A program made the translations under genes and the position numbers. DNA of 64,000 bases, taken from NCBI GenBank assembly GCA_947500875.1, contig CANMUN010000009.1, forward strand, positions 1 through 64,000, written 5' to 3'. Of the stretch, positions 39,910-49,429 are shown one piece after another. Position 1 is the stretch's first letter. Every line of letters starts with the position of its first letter. The DNA comes from Flavobacteriales bacterium. GTDB taxonomy: Bacteria; Bacteroidota; Bacteroidia; Flavobacteriales_D; Crocinitomicaceae. The notes beneath the pieces were generated by a model. It saw only the letters and a program-made list of their open reading frames with translations. It was not told the origin of the DNA and ran no database searches.

Positions 39910-40898
39910 AGTTAACTGAAGTTTTCGAGGGATTCCAAAACAAGCGAATTGCCATCGTCGGCGACGTCATGTTAGATACTTATATCATGGGGAAAGTCCA
40001 CCGCATGAGCCCAGAAGCACCTGTTCCTATTTTGCTTTTAAACCAAGAAGACCAACGCCTCGGAGGCGCGGCAAATGTCGCCCTCAATTTAAAGGCTTTA
40101 GGTGCAGAAGTTTTCCTCTGCTCAGTGGTTGGTAAAGACTTGCAGGGTTTAAAACTCATCGAATTACTCCAAGATGCAGGAATTGAATGTTCTGGCATTT
40201 TACAAGATGATTCCCGGAAAACCACGGTCAAAACAAGGGTTTTATCAGGATCACAGCATTTATTACGGATTGACCAAGAAGACCTTCATGCTTTGGAAAA
40301 CGCTGTAGCACATCGTCTCATAAATTGCGTTGAGCACTTGATCAACCAGGGCATTGATGCCTTAATTTTTGAGGACTACAACAAAGGTGTACTAACGGAA
40401 GAGGTTATCGTTCAATGCATAGCATTTGCCAGGGCCCATGGTGTCGTGACGTGTGTAGACCCCAAAAAAGACCATTTCTTTTCTTATCAAAACGTTGATC
40501 TATTCAAACCCAATTTGAAGGAACTCAAGGACGGTTTAGGATGCGAAATCAATCCAAGATCGTTAGCAACTTTAACCAATGCTTCCTCCAAATTAAGGGA
40601 TCGATTGAACCATAAAACCTCCTTAATTACCCTATCCGAATTTGGAGTCTTCGTAGACGATGGAAGTCAAGAATTCATCATTCCCTCTCATTTTCGAGAC
40701 ATTTCGGATGTAAGTGGGGCCGGTGATACCGTGATTGCAGTGGCCACGCTTGCCCTTTGTTCTGGTCTTTCCATGAAACAAGTGGCTGCATTAGCAAATC
40801 TTGCAGGAGGAATGGTTTGTGAACACTCCGGGGTTGTAAGTGTTAATCGATTGGAGCTGTTGAATGAGGCGAATAAACTGAAAGAATTCCATGACTAA
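39906..40898 (+). CDS. PfkB-family kinase, heptose-7-phosphate kinase (RfaE1/HldE kinase domain)-like
   Basis: IAIVGDVMLDTYIMGKVHRMSPEAPVPIL, LGGAANVALNLKALGAEV, DVSGAGDTVIAV. Kinase domain only (330 aa). Start moved to MKLTEVFEG. Confidence 0.88.
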   Translation: MKLTEVFEGFQNKRIAIVGDVMLDTYIMGKVHRMSPEAPVPILLLNQEDQRLGGAANVALNLKALGAEVFLCSVVGKDLQGLKLIELLQDAGIECSGILQDDSRKTTVKTRVLSGSQHLLRIDQEDLHALENAVAHRLINCVEHLINQGIDALIFEDYNKGVLTEEVIVQCIAFARAHGVVTCVDPKKDHFFSYQNVDLFKPNLKELKDGLGCEINPRSLATLTNASSKLRDRLNHKTSLITLSEFGVFVDDGSQEFIIPSHFRDISDVSGAGDTVIAVATLALCSGLSMKQVAALANLAGGMVCEHSGVVSVNRLELLNEANKLKEFHD

Positions 40899-41619
40899 AC
40901 CCGTTGTTAAACCCTACAATACCGAACAATCGAAAAAAGAGGAAGTAACCTCGATGTTCAACAACATCGCACATAGGTATGACTTTATGAACCACTTTCT
41001 CTCTTTAGGAATCGACCGAATTTGGCGAAGGAAGGCAGTAAATGCTTTGAAAAGCCTTGAGCCGAAAATGCTGTTAGACATCGCAACAGGCACGGGGGAT
41101 TTTGCGATTGCTCTCTTGAAACTTAAACCGAAGAAAATCATCGGAATGGATATTTCGAAAGGAATGTTGGAGGTGGGTAAAAAGAAAATGCAAGAGCGTA
41201 AAGTAGATCACATCATTGATATGCAGCACGGTGACTCAGAAAACCTACCTTTTGAATCGGAAACTTTCGATGCGGTTACTGTAGCTTTTGGTGTTCGTAA
41301 CTTTGAAAATTTAAAGCTTGGGCTTTCAGAAATACTACGGGTTACCCGATCTGGCGGTAAGGTTGTAATCCTGGAATTTTCTAAACCCAAAAAATTCCCG
41401 ATAAAGCAGTCCTTTGCCCTATACTCAAAATACGTCATTCCATTTTTTGGGAAGAACATTGCGAAGGATGAAAAAGCCTATGCGTATTTACCCGAAAGCG
41501 TCAGCGTTTTTCCAGAAGGCAAGGAATTCACCGACATCCTTACAGAATTAGGTTACCATAACGTGAAAGCGGAAACCCTGAGTGGAGGAATTGCCACGCT
41601 TTACACCGGCACGAAATAA
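40891..41619 (+). CDS. ubiE: Demethylmenaquinone methyltransferase
   Basis: MFNNIAHRYDFMNHFLSLGIDRIWRRKAV, DIATGTGDFAI, VAFGVRNFENL, LSGGIATLYTGTK. Confidence 0.96.
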   Translation: MTKPVVKPYNTEQSKKEEVTSMFNNIAHRYDFMNHFLSLGIDRIWRRKAVNALKSLEPKMLLDIATGTGDFAIALLKLKPKKIIGMDISKGMLEVGKKKMQERKVDHIIDMQHGDSENLPFESETFDAVTVAFGVRNFENLKLGLSEILRVTRSGGKVVILEFSKPKKFPIKQSFALYSKYVIPFFGKNIAKDEKAYAYLPESVSVFPEGKEFTDILTELGYHNVKAETLSGGIATLYTGTK

Positions 41620-41655
41620 TGCAACTAAATCGGTATTTTTACGTTACCCCATCCG

Positions 41656-42366
41656 ATGCGTTTAATCTTATGCTTTAGCCTTTTTTGGGTCTCGTTTACT
41701 GTTCTAGGTCAGAAGTTCAAACAAGAGCGTTATAAAAACTTCGACCGACGCCTGTTCCATTTCGGATTTATGTTGGGTTTTAACACTTCTGATTTCACCC
41801 TCTACCCTGAATTAATTAATTACGAAAATTATGGCATCTTATCCGTTGTAAACGATGCACAACCTGGAGGACAACTCGGAATACTAACCACCATGCGCAT
41901 TGGAACTCCCATGGTACGATTGCGTTTTATCCCCACCATTTCCTTTCAGGAACGGTCCATTAAATACCGCTATGAAGATACGAGTAAGCTTGGTTATCGA
42001 TTGGAGGACGAACGGGTCAACTCAACCAATTTGGATTTTCCATTGATGTTGCAATTCCGTACGCGCCGCCTGAACAATTTTGCCGCCTATTGTTTGGTGG
42101 GCGGACAGTATTCCATTGATTTACAATCGCAAGAAAAAGCATCCCAAAATTATATTGACCCATTCATTAAGATTAAACGAACGGATTGGCAAGGCCAAAT
42201 AGGTGCGGGACTTGAGTTTTTTGCACCGTACTTTAAGTTTGGGTTAGAATTAAAGTTTACCCATGGATTTGGGAATGTTTTTGTGAAGGACAATACCTAC
42301 ATTGCTGCCCCAATCAGAACCTTATACAACCGAGGCTGGGTGGTTTCCTTTATATTTGAAGGATGA
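41656..42366 (+). CDS. porT: PorT-family outer membrane protein (type IX secretion)
   Basis: Signal peptide; RRLFHFGFMLGFNTSDFTLYP, beta-barrel-like pattern, directly downstream of ubiE. Confidence 0.85.
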   Translation: MRLILCFSLFWVSFTVLGQKFKQERYKNFDRRLFHFGFMLGFNTSDFTLYPELINYENYGILSVVNDAQPGGQLGILTTMRIGTPMVRLRFIPTISFQERSIKYRYEDTSKLGYRLEDERVNSTNLDFPLMLQFRTRRLNNFAAYCLVGGQYSIDLQSQEKASQNYIDPFIKIKRTDWQGQIGAGLEFFAPYFKFGLELKFTHGFGNVFVKDNTYIAAPIRTLYNRGWVVSFIFEG

Positions 42367-43892
42367 TTCATACGTTTTCATTCGCTTGTTCACCCGAAGA
42401 AGCTCAAAATGAAGCTTTTATTCAACAGCAGATTGCGGCAGAATGTGGACCTCAATTCGTTCATTACCGTTGGAAAAAACGAAGCATTGACGCTCGATCT
42501 CGTAACATTAAAATCAATGCAACCCTCGAGTGCTCCGAATCTCCATTGCCTTCAAGAATTAGAAGCTTCACCTTTAATAACGTAATCCAATGCCCTGAAA
42601 TTCATATTATTGGAGCTGGACCCGCAGGACTTTTTGCTGCCTTGTTCGCCCTCATGAACGGACGTAAGCCCGTGATCTTTGAACGAGGTAAAGACGTGCG
42701 ATTACGCCGACGAGACTTGGCCCAAATCGGACGTTTGCAAACCATTAACGAGGAATCAAACTATTGTTTTGGTGAAGGGGGAGCCGGTACCTATTCCGAC
42801 GGAAAGCTCTACACTCGATCCAAGAAACGAGGCGAAGTACAGCTTGTATTGGAATTACTGGTACATTTTGGGGCGGATGAAAACATTTTAGTCGATGCAC
42901 ACCCGCACATCGGAACGAATAAACTTCCTAAGATTATTGAAAATATTCGTGAATTCATTCGTGCCAAAGGTGGGGAAGTTCATTTTGACTCCAAATTAAC
43001 TGGACTTCGACGTAAGGGAAGAGCGCTATCCCATCTTGAAATCAATAAATCGCTCATTGTTCCTGTAAATCAGGTGATTCTTGCCACGGGGCATTCGGCG
43101 CGAGACGTGTTTTATTTGTTACATCAAGCTGGGATTCAAATCTTACCCAAACCTTTTGCCTTAGGTGTACGTGTGGAGCATGCTCAGGAACTCATCGATC
43201 GTCTGCAATACCATGGTCGATTAAACGATGAATTCCTCCCCCCTGCCTCCTATTCTTTGGTGGAACAAGTGGACGGCAAAGGCGTGTATTCTTTCTGCAT
43301 GTGTCCGGGCGGAATCATTGCCCCATGCGCCACTCGAAACGGAGAGGTAGTGACCAATGGATGGTCGCCGTCGAAACGCAACAACCCTTACGCCAATTCG
43401 GGAATCGTGGTGGCTATTGAACCATCGGACTTCGAAAACCCTTTGGATCCCTTGGTTTGTTTGAAGTTTCAAGAATCCGTGGAACGCGCGTGCCATGATG
43501 CCGCTGGCAACCATCAACACGCACCAGCTCAACGATTAAAAGATTTCGTCGATGGCAAGAAATCGGATAGTTTCCCCAGATCCAGTTACACACCTGGAAT
43601 TGTCAGTGTTCGATTGGATCAAGTATTACCAAGGTTTGTAGCCGATAGGTTGCAAAAGGCTTTCCGCGCATTTAACCAGAAAATGCCCGGATTTTTAACC
43701 AACGATGCCGTAGTGCATGCGCCTGAATCACGTACCTCCTCCCCTGTTTTGATACCAAGAGATCGGGAACGATTGCATCACGTGGAGGTCAGGAACTTAT
43801 ACCCCTGTGCCGAGGGAGCAGGTTACGCCGGAGGCATTGTATCCGCAGCGATCGATGGAATGAACTGTGTGGAGGCTATTATTAGTCAATAA
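42363..43892 (+). CDS. NAD(P)/FAD-dependent oxidoreductase
   Basis: IIGAGPAGLFAALFALMNGRKPVIFERGKDVRLRRRD, FGEGGAGTYSDGKLYTRSKKRG, NLYPCAEGAGYAGGIVSAAIDGM. Confidence 0.92.
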   Translation: MIHTFSFACSPEEAQNEAFIQQQIAAECGPQFVHYRWKKRSIDARSRNIKINATLECSESPLPSRIRSFTFNNVIQCPEIHIIGAGPAGLFAALFALMNGRKPVIFERGKDVRLRRRDLAQIGRLQTINEESNYCFGEGGAGTYSDGKLYTRSKKRGEVQLVLELLVHFGADENILVDAHPHIGTNKLPKIIENIREFIRAKGGEVHFDSKLTGLRRKGRALSHLEINKSLIVPVNQVILATGHSARDVFYLLHQAGIQILPKPFALGVRVEHAQELIDRLQYHGRLNDEFLPPASYSLVEQVDGKGVYSFCMCPGGIIAPCATRNGEVVTNGWSPSKRNNPYANSGIVVAIEPSDFENPLDPLVCLKFQESVERACHDAAGNHQHAPAQRLKDFVDGKKSDSFPRSSYTPGIVSVRLDQVLPRFVADRLQKAFRAFNQKMPGFLTNDAVVHAPESRTSSPVLIPRDRERLHHVEVRNLYPCAEGAGYAGGIVSAAIDGMNCVEAIISQ

Positions 43893-44115
43893 TCCAACGT
43901 CCACCGTTTTGTTCCTTCATGTGTTCTTTTAACCGAAGAAATCTGCGTACATCTTCTTGTCGTATCTTAATCATTCCGAAGGTTATTTCAGGCGAAGTAT
44001 TTTGTTGGGTGATTTCAAAAATGGCACCCGGATAATCAACTAAAAAACCTGCGGTGCAAATTTGATTCCAATAAGACTGAGAGATACGCCCTACTTCAGT
44101 TAAATCGTCCGACAT
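43882..44115 (-). CDS. Small hypothetical protein
   Basis: 77 aa, last gene in the minus-strand run; convergent 11-nt overlap with the oxidoreductase. Confidence 0.55.
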   Translation of the reverse strand: MSDDLTEVGRISQSYWNQICTAGFLVDYPGAIFEITQQNTSPEITFGMIKIRQEDVRRFLRLKEHMKEQNGGRWIID

Positions 44116-44120
44116 CCTTC

Positions 44121-45569
44121 TTAATTGTTACGTTGATAAATTAACTGAAAAGCATGGGCACGCGCTTTGGCAATATCGCGTTGCAAGTCGGAAAGAACGG
44201 CTAAAGCGTTAAGCATAGGTGTATGGTCGAAATAATTAACCAACCAATGAGTTGGACCATCATAATATATATTGTACGTTTTCTCCTCTTTCGCCAAATC
44301 CGAATATACATCTACCAATGCGTAAAGTTCTGTTTGATTGACCTTGTTTTTCAAAAGTAGTTCCATTAATTGTTCTTCATTGCTTACAGAAACATTTTGT
44401 GGCATAGTTAACCGGTATTGGCCATAGGTTGCGCAACTTTCTAAAAGTTGGTTTTGAAAAGCCACGAGTGGTTTCCAAAGATTTTTAATACCAACTCCAT
44501 TTTGGTCATAATCATCATAACCACGAATCCCTAATTCGCGCATGGGTGTATCGTATTCATCTTTCGCCATTATCTCATAAAAATTGAGTGCCGTAGGTAC
44601 CAAAGGAGTTTTTGTATCATACCTATTGACAACCAAGAACCGTTCACCAGTGGAATGAAGGTCTTCCCCAGCCTTTTCCAACAGCAATAATTTAATTTGG
44701 TCGATGTTCTTCATAGCCTCAATGGATGCTTCATTGATTTGAAGCATCGTAGCTTGTTTTTGCTTGTCAAATTCGCTGAGGGAAAGGCCCATTTTTTGAC
44801 GCTGGCTGAATGCATTTAACATTCTGTCGCCTCGGTTTACGTAGTTGAGGGTTTGTTCCTGCACTATGCTTCCATAATTCAACTCGGTTGTAATCATGCG
44901 TAAACTTCTACTGTCTCTCAATAGTAAAAAACTACCAAAAACAATCAAAACGCCCAATATGAAAACCGGGTGATGGCCGATTAAATCGATGTTTTTGCGC
45001 TTCAAATATCCATAAGCAATAATAACATAAGGAAGCGTACCAACACCCACAATAATCATCTCATTCGTTCCGGGCCATTGCATTAGGAAGAATAGACTGG
45101 ACAAGGTAGTGATGGACAAACCAAAGAAGAAAATATAACTTGAAACTATAAATTTAGTAGCTAGTAATCCAGAAGGTCTTACCATAAAACCTTTGGTCAG
45201 AGTTGCAATGGACAAACATCCTATTCCTAAAATAAGCATTTCATTGCAACCTGGCCAATGCATTATTTTGTAGAGGAATCCAAGAATCAATACCGACAAG
45301 GAAAGATATGCAAAATAATTAAGCAATAGAGCTTGTCGTGGCCTCAATCCTAAAGTGCTTTCCTCGGGAATTTGAAATGCTGCAAGGCATACAAGAACTG
45401 CCGTCGTGCCTAAACTTATAATTAACATTGCATCTGCGCCTACCCAATGCATTATTTTGAAAAGCAAACTGAAAATCCACGTTGCAATAATTCCATAGTA
45501 GGTTAAATGCAGGATTTTTTGCCCTTGTTCAGTAGTTAAAAAACCACCTATACCGTTTTTTCTTGACAT
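44121..45569 (-). CDS. GldL-like multi-pass membrane protein with large soluble C-terminal region
   Basis: Three repeats of FKIMHWVGADAMLIISLG / YKIMHWPGCNEMLILGIG / FFLMQWPGTNEMIIVGVG, then a TM and ~250-aa soluble region. Confidence 0.8.
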   Translation of the reverse strand: MSRKNGIGGFLTTEQGQKILHLTYYGIIATWIFSLLFKIMHWVGADAMLIISLGTTAVLVCLAAFQIPEESTLGLRPRQALLLNYFAYLSLSVLILGFLYKIMHWPGCNEMLILGIGCLSIATLTKGFMVRPSGLLATKFIVSSYIFFFGLSITTLSSLFFLMQWPGTNEMIIVGVGTLPYVIIAYGYLKRKNIDLIGHHPVFILGVLIVFGSFLLLRDSRSLRMITTELNYGSIVQEQTLNYVNRGDRMLNAFSQRQKMGLSLSEFDKQKQATMLQINEASIEAMKNIDQIKLLLLEKAGEDLHSTGERFLVVNRYDTKTPLVPTALNFYEIMAKDEYDTPMRELGIRGYDDYDQNGVGIKNLWKPLVAFQNQLLESCATYGQYRLTMPQNVSVSNEEQLMELLLKNKVNQTELYALVDVYSDLAKEEKTYNIYYDGPTHWLVNYFDHTPMLNALAVLSDLQRDIAKARAHAFQLIYQRNN

Positions 45570-45608
45570 AATAGTAAAATTTAATGTTTGTAAAAGTATA
45601 AAAAAAAA

Positions 45609-46040
45609 CTACCCCAGCTTCTCTTTTACAAAATTCTTAAATGCGTCTTTGAATTTACCTTGATTTTCGGGCATATAAAACCACGCTTGGTGGAGTTTGA
45701 ATTCAGTTTCCAAAACTCCAACCCAAGTTACATAAAGTTCGTCATCTCCACGATCGTAGATGGTTTCAATGAAATTCCAACAAATGAAGGCATAGGCTTC
45801 GTATTGCAATCGTTCTTGGTGATTGAAAGCATTCTTATAGTCTGCTGTGCGCTGAAGATCCCTTAAATGCGGATGTTCGATGCCTGTCTTCAAAATATCT
45901 AAGTACAACCCATCAAACACGTCGTAGGCGCTCGTGGATTTATCTTTTTTCCAAATGATGATGTACAGTAAGATGGCGCAGGCCGCTAAAATCGTTGATA
46001 GTGAATCCACCAACAGCGACCAAAATTCAGTTTGTGTCAT
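45609..46040 (-). CDS. Hypothetical membrane-anchored protein
   Basis: 143 aa; N-terminal TM (LSTILAACAILLYIIIWKKD). Confidence 0.7.
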   Translation of the reverse strand: MTQTEFWSLLVDSLSTILAACAILLYIIIWKKDKSTSAYDVFDGLYLDILKTGIEHPHLRDLQRTADYKNAFNHQERLQYEAYAFICWNFIETIYDRGDDELYVTWVGVLETEFKLHQAWFYMPENQGKFKDAFKNFVKEKLG

Positions 46041-46695
46041 ACGCTTCGTTTATGGACTGTAAAATTAATCTAAAATATACATCTTCCTTTCCGCGCTTGT
46101 ACAATTGCTCGTACAAAGCACCAACCAACTCGATTAATCGATCTTTACACAATTCCAAGTGATTTGCTTGACTGAAAACAATCAACTTCATTTCAGTTGG
46201 AAAGGTATTATCTAAGGGCGGCAATAAGTAGTTGATCTTTGGTATCAAACATCCCCCGTTCCTTTGGTAAAAATGTATGCGTCGTAAACGGTCGTTCTGG
46301 TTTTCTCCAAACTCGGGTTCCTCAGCCTCTACCAATAAAAAAGTGTCTTGTTGCCAACATTTCTCTCGCACAAATCGGAGCATTTCGGAACCGTATCCCT
46401 TGCCGCGCAGGTCTCTTTGAACCGCTAAGTAGTCCAACAACACAAAAGGAACCACGGTTAAATCATGCAGTAAGGCAAAACCCACGAATTGGTCCTTTGT
46501 TTCAGCGACATAGAGAATCGACGATCCAGAGGTAATCCGTTGCAATATTACCTCGTCAGGGTGCCGCTCATTGGACGGAAATGCTTCATGGTAAAGCTCG
46601 AGACACGCAGAATAATCATACTCCTTCGCTTTTCGTATGTTAAGCGATGTTAGGTCAATCATTGATTTCTCTCGTTCCATCATTACGTACCACAA
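46027..46695 (-). CDS. GNAT family N-acetyltransferase
   Basis: FVGFALLHDLTVVPFVLLDYLAVQRDLRGKGYGSEMLRFV acetyl-CoA binding motif. Exact start uncertain. Confidence 0.88.
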   Translation of the reverse strand: MWYVMMEREKSMIDLTSLNIRKAKEYDYSACLELYHEAFPSNERHPDEVILQRITSGSSILYVAETKDQFVGFALLHDLTVVPFVLLDYLAVQRDLRGKGYGSEMLRFVREKCWQQDTFLLVEAEEPEFGENQNDRLRRIHFYQRNGGCLIPKINYLLPPLDNTFPTEMKLIVFSQANHLELCKDRLIELVGALYEQLYKRGKEDVYFRLILQSINEAYDTN

Positions 46696-48092
46696 AACGT
46701 TGAATATCCGCTATCATAATCCGCACTCGGTGCTTGGTTCACGGAAAGGTTATCAGGATTATACGGATTCGACAAAGCTTCCAAACCTTGATTGAATCCT
46801 ACATCTTGTCCCTTTTCCATGACATCCAACAGCTCCTCTACCCAATGGTTTCTTGGAACCATCACGGGGTTGGATTCTTTCATCAACGACTGATGCACCG
46901 TCATGCCACGCCATTGTTTCAGCCATTCTTGTAAGTTTGATTGAAGCCCTGTAAAACGTTCCATGTCAAAACCGTAGGTAAGAAAGGTGAACGTATCGGT
47001 GTAATCCAATGCATGCATCTCCATCAACTGGAGCAATTCTTGCCAACATAGGTCAGCCTCAGGATTGTTTTCCGCCAATCCAATTTTCGCTCGCATCATC
47101 GTCCCGAATTCCTCCTCCCACATGGGACCAAACTCACTGAGCATTTGTTTTGCTCGCATAATTGCCATTTCCTCGTTGCTATGCAATAGCGGTAATAAAG
47201 ATTCCAGCCATCGGGTTAAGTTCCAATGCAATATACTCGGTTGATTTCCAAAAGCATAGCGGCCGTGGCGGTCGATTGAACTGAATACCGTTTTTGGATT
47301 GTAGGCGTTCATAAATGCACAAGGACCGTAATCGAAGGTTTCCCCGGAAATAGAAGTGTTGTCGGTATTCATGACTCCGTGAATGAAACCAACGCGCATC
47401 CAATGGCAAACCGTATTAATTTGTCGGCGCATGACCTCCATGAACAAATCTTCCACGGGCGACGAGGAACTGCTGATCGACGGATAAAGGCGCTTCAAGG
47501 TGTAGTGAAACAAGGCCTCCAAATCCGAAGTTTCGCAAAAATACCGAGCGTACTCGAACGTACCCACCCTTATATGACTTTGCATGACACGTGCCAAAAC
47601 AGCTCCCGCGTGGACTCTTTCTCGAAGCACCTCGTTGCCCGTTTTGATCACGCATAAACTTCTTGACGTGTCGATTCCAAGCCCATGCATCGCTTCGCTG
47701 ATAAGGTATTCACGCAACATCGATCGAAAGGTAGCCCGACCGTCTCCTCCTCTCGAATAAGCGGTTCTTCCTGCACCTTTCAATTGAACGTCAAAGCGCT
47801 GTCCTTGCGGAGTAATGTGTTCGCCCAGGTGTAGTGCTCGCCCATCCCCTAACATGGTAAAATGGCCGAATTGATGTCCGGCGTACGCTTGAGCGTATGG
47901 CAATAAATTTTCAGGAACATTTCCCGAAAGTAGCTCGAGGAATTCTTGAGTAATCACAGAATTTACCCCAAGTGCTTTCATCAAAGCATCGTTCCATAGC
48001 ACTACCCGAGGATTGAACGACGGTTCAGGTGAGTGCTTCTTAAAAAATGCCTCCGGTAAGGTGAGATACCTGTTGTCCCAATGGAAACTCAT
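46683..48092 (-). CDS. selO: SelO/YdiU family protein adenylyltransferase (pseudokinase)
   Basis: AYAGHQFGHFTMLGDGRALHLGEH, QLKGAGRTAYSRGGDGRATFRSMLREYLISEAMHGLGI, HGVMNTDNTSISGETFDYGPCAFM. Confidence 0.95.
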   Translation of the reverse strand: MSFHWDNRYLTLPEAFFKKHSPEPSFNPRVVLWNDALMKALGVNSVITQEFLELLSGNVPENLLPYAQAYAGHQFGHFTMLGDGRALHLGEHITPQGQRFDVQLKGAGRTAYSRGGDGRATFRSMLREYLISEAMHGLGIDTSRSLCVIKTGNEVLRERVHAGAVLARVMQSHIRVGTFEYARYFCETSDLEALFHYTLKRLYPSISSSSSPVEDLFMEVMRRQINTVCHWMRVGFIHGVMNTDNTSISGETFDYGPCAFMNAYNPKTVFSSIDRHGRYAFGNQPSILHWNLTRWLESLLPLLHSNEEMAIMRAKQMLSEFGPMWEEEFGTMMRAKIGLAENNPEADLCWQELLQLMEMHALDYTDTFTFLTYGFDMERFTGLQSNLQEWLKQWRGMTVHQSLMKESNPVMVPRNHWVEELLDVMEKGQDVGFNQGLEALSNPYNPDNLSVNQAPSADYDSGYSTFCGT

Positions 48093-49429
48093 GCTATTTT
48101 GGAATTATGCGCTACTTGCTTAATGGCTTCGGCCAATTGCTCCACTTGCAGAATGCGAGAAAAGGCTTCAATACCTGATGATTTGCAGGCGATTTGTCCT
48201 GTTTGCTGGTGCTCTTCGTATAGGTCGTTCATGGTTTCCAATAGCCGGGCAGCATTTTCAACAATTATCCCCGAATTGGTAGCACGAATCAAATCTTCCT
48301 GTAAGGTTTCTGGTGCCTCATAGTTCTCCAATAAATAATGCTTTTCTTTTAGTAATTGTGCCCCTGGGTCGTTGGAAAAACAGAAAATAATTTTACGTTT
48401 TAACGCCAAATAATCGTAAATTTTTGTGCCCATAAATGCGTAATAATTGAACAACAACAACGCGTTATGTTCTGATAATCGCTCAAGTAAGCTCTGATTC
48501 GATACTTTTGGATGAACCTTAACTACGGCTTTCAGCGAAGGAAAATGCTCGGTGGTACTTTGTCGTATTTCTTCATTGCGGTTGGTTCCATAAAAATGAA
48601 GCTCGAATTTCCTTTGGGGGTTGGAAGCCGCCCAATCGTTTAAGGTGGTGAGTACTATTTCGAGCGGATGCCAATCATAAATCGTACCTACAAATGCCAT
48701 TTGAAATACCTCCGCATTTTGTTTCGAGGCATCCAGGTTTGCAAGTACTTCTTCGTCATAGCCGTTTGGGGCAATGCAAAAAGTACCCATCGGAACTTGT
48801 TGGCGTATTTGATGTTCCACAAAGGTGGATACGGTGGAAATCATTGAAGCAGGAACGACTGTTTTTTTTTCGACCAATTGGTTGAATTTAAAGTACAACC
48901 CACTTTTCTTTTTCCAAGGGTTCGACCAAGGGTCTCGATAGTCGGCTACCCATGGCACCTCGAAACGCTTTGAAAGTCGCTTAGCATAGTGGAATAAGAC
49001 AAATGGTTCTCCGGTGGCAATAATGACATCTATCTCATTCTTTTTTAAATAGTTAAATGATGCTTTATAAAGTTCTTGTTTAGTTCCTTTCGGTAAAAAA
49101 TATTGCATAATCTCGTTCACTCCGCTCAGGAATTTCCGGAGTTTTCGGTAACGTGCGTCACCGTATTTTAAGAACAATCGATTGCTTAGATTGGGGTGAT
49201 ATGGGGTGTAAAGAACCTTACCCCATTCCGTTTCTTCAACTATGACTTTATCGCTATAACCGGGTGCTATATAATCCAAGGCCGAACCGTAGGTGTTTCC
49301 CCATTGCCGAGTTACCACCACAGGATCCAAACCGAACTTTCGAAAGTTCTTATACCAATGGAAAGGACGAAGTCCACCTACCGAAACGTAGGGTGGAAAA
49401 TCGTAGGCAAGGATGAGGACTTTAATCAT
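48089..49429 (-). CDS. Glycosyltransferase (GT4-like)
   Basis: LILAYDFPPYVSVGGLRPFHWYKNF, VPWVADYRDPWSNPW, FVGTIYDWHPLE. Confidence 0.85.
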   Translation of the reverse strand: MIKVLILAYDFPPYVSVGGLRPFHWYKNFRKFGLDPVVVTRQWGNTYGSALDYIAPGYSDKVIVEETEWGKVLYTPYHPNLSNRLFLKYGDARYRKLRKFLSGVNEIMQYFLPKGTKQELYKASFNYLKKNEIDVIIATGEPFVLFHYAKRLSKRFEVPWVADYRDPWSNPWKKKSGLYFKFNQLVEKKTVVPASMISTVSTFVEHQIRQQVPMGTFCIAPNGYDEEVLANLDASKQNAEVFQMAFVGTIYDWHPLEIVLTTLNDWAASNPQRKFELHFYGTNRNEEIRQSTTEHFPSLKAVVKVHPKVSNQSLLERLSEHNALLLFNYYAFMGTKIYDYLALKRKIIFCFSNDPGAQLLKEKHYLLENYEAPETLQEDLIRATNSGIIVENAARLLETMNDLYEEHQQTGQIACKSSGIEAFSRILQVEQLAEAIKQVAHNSKIA

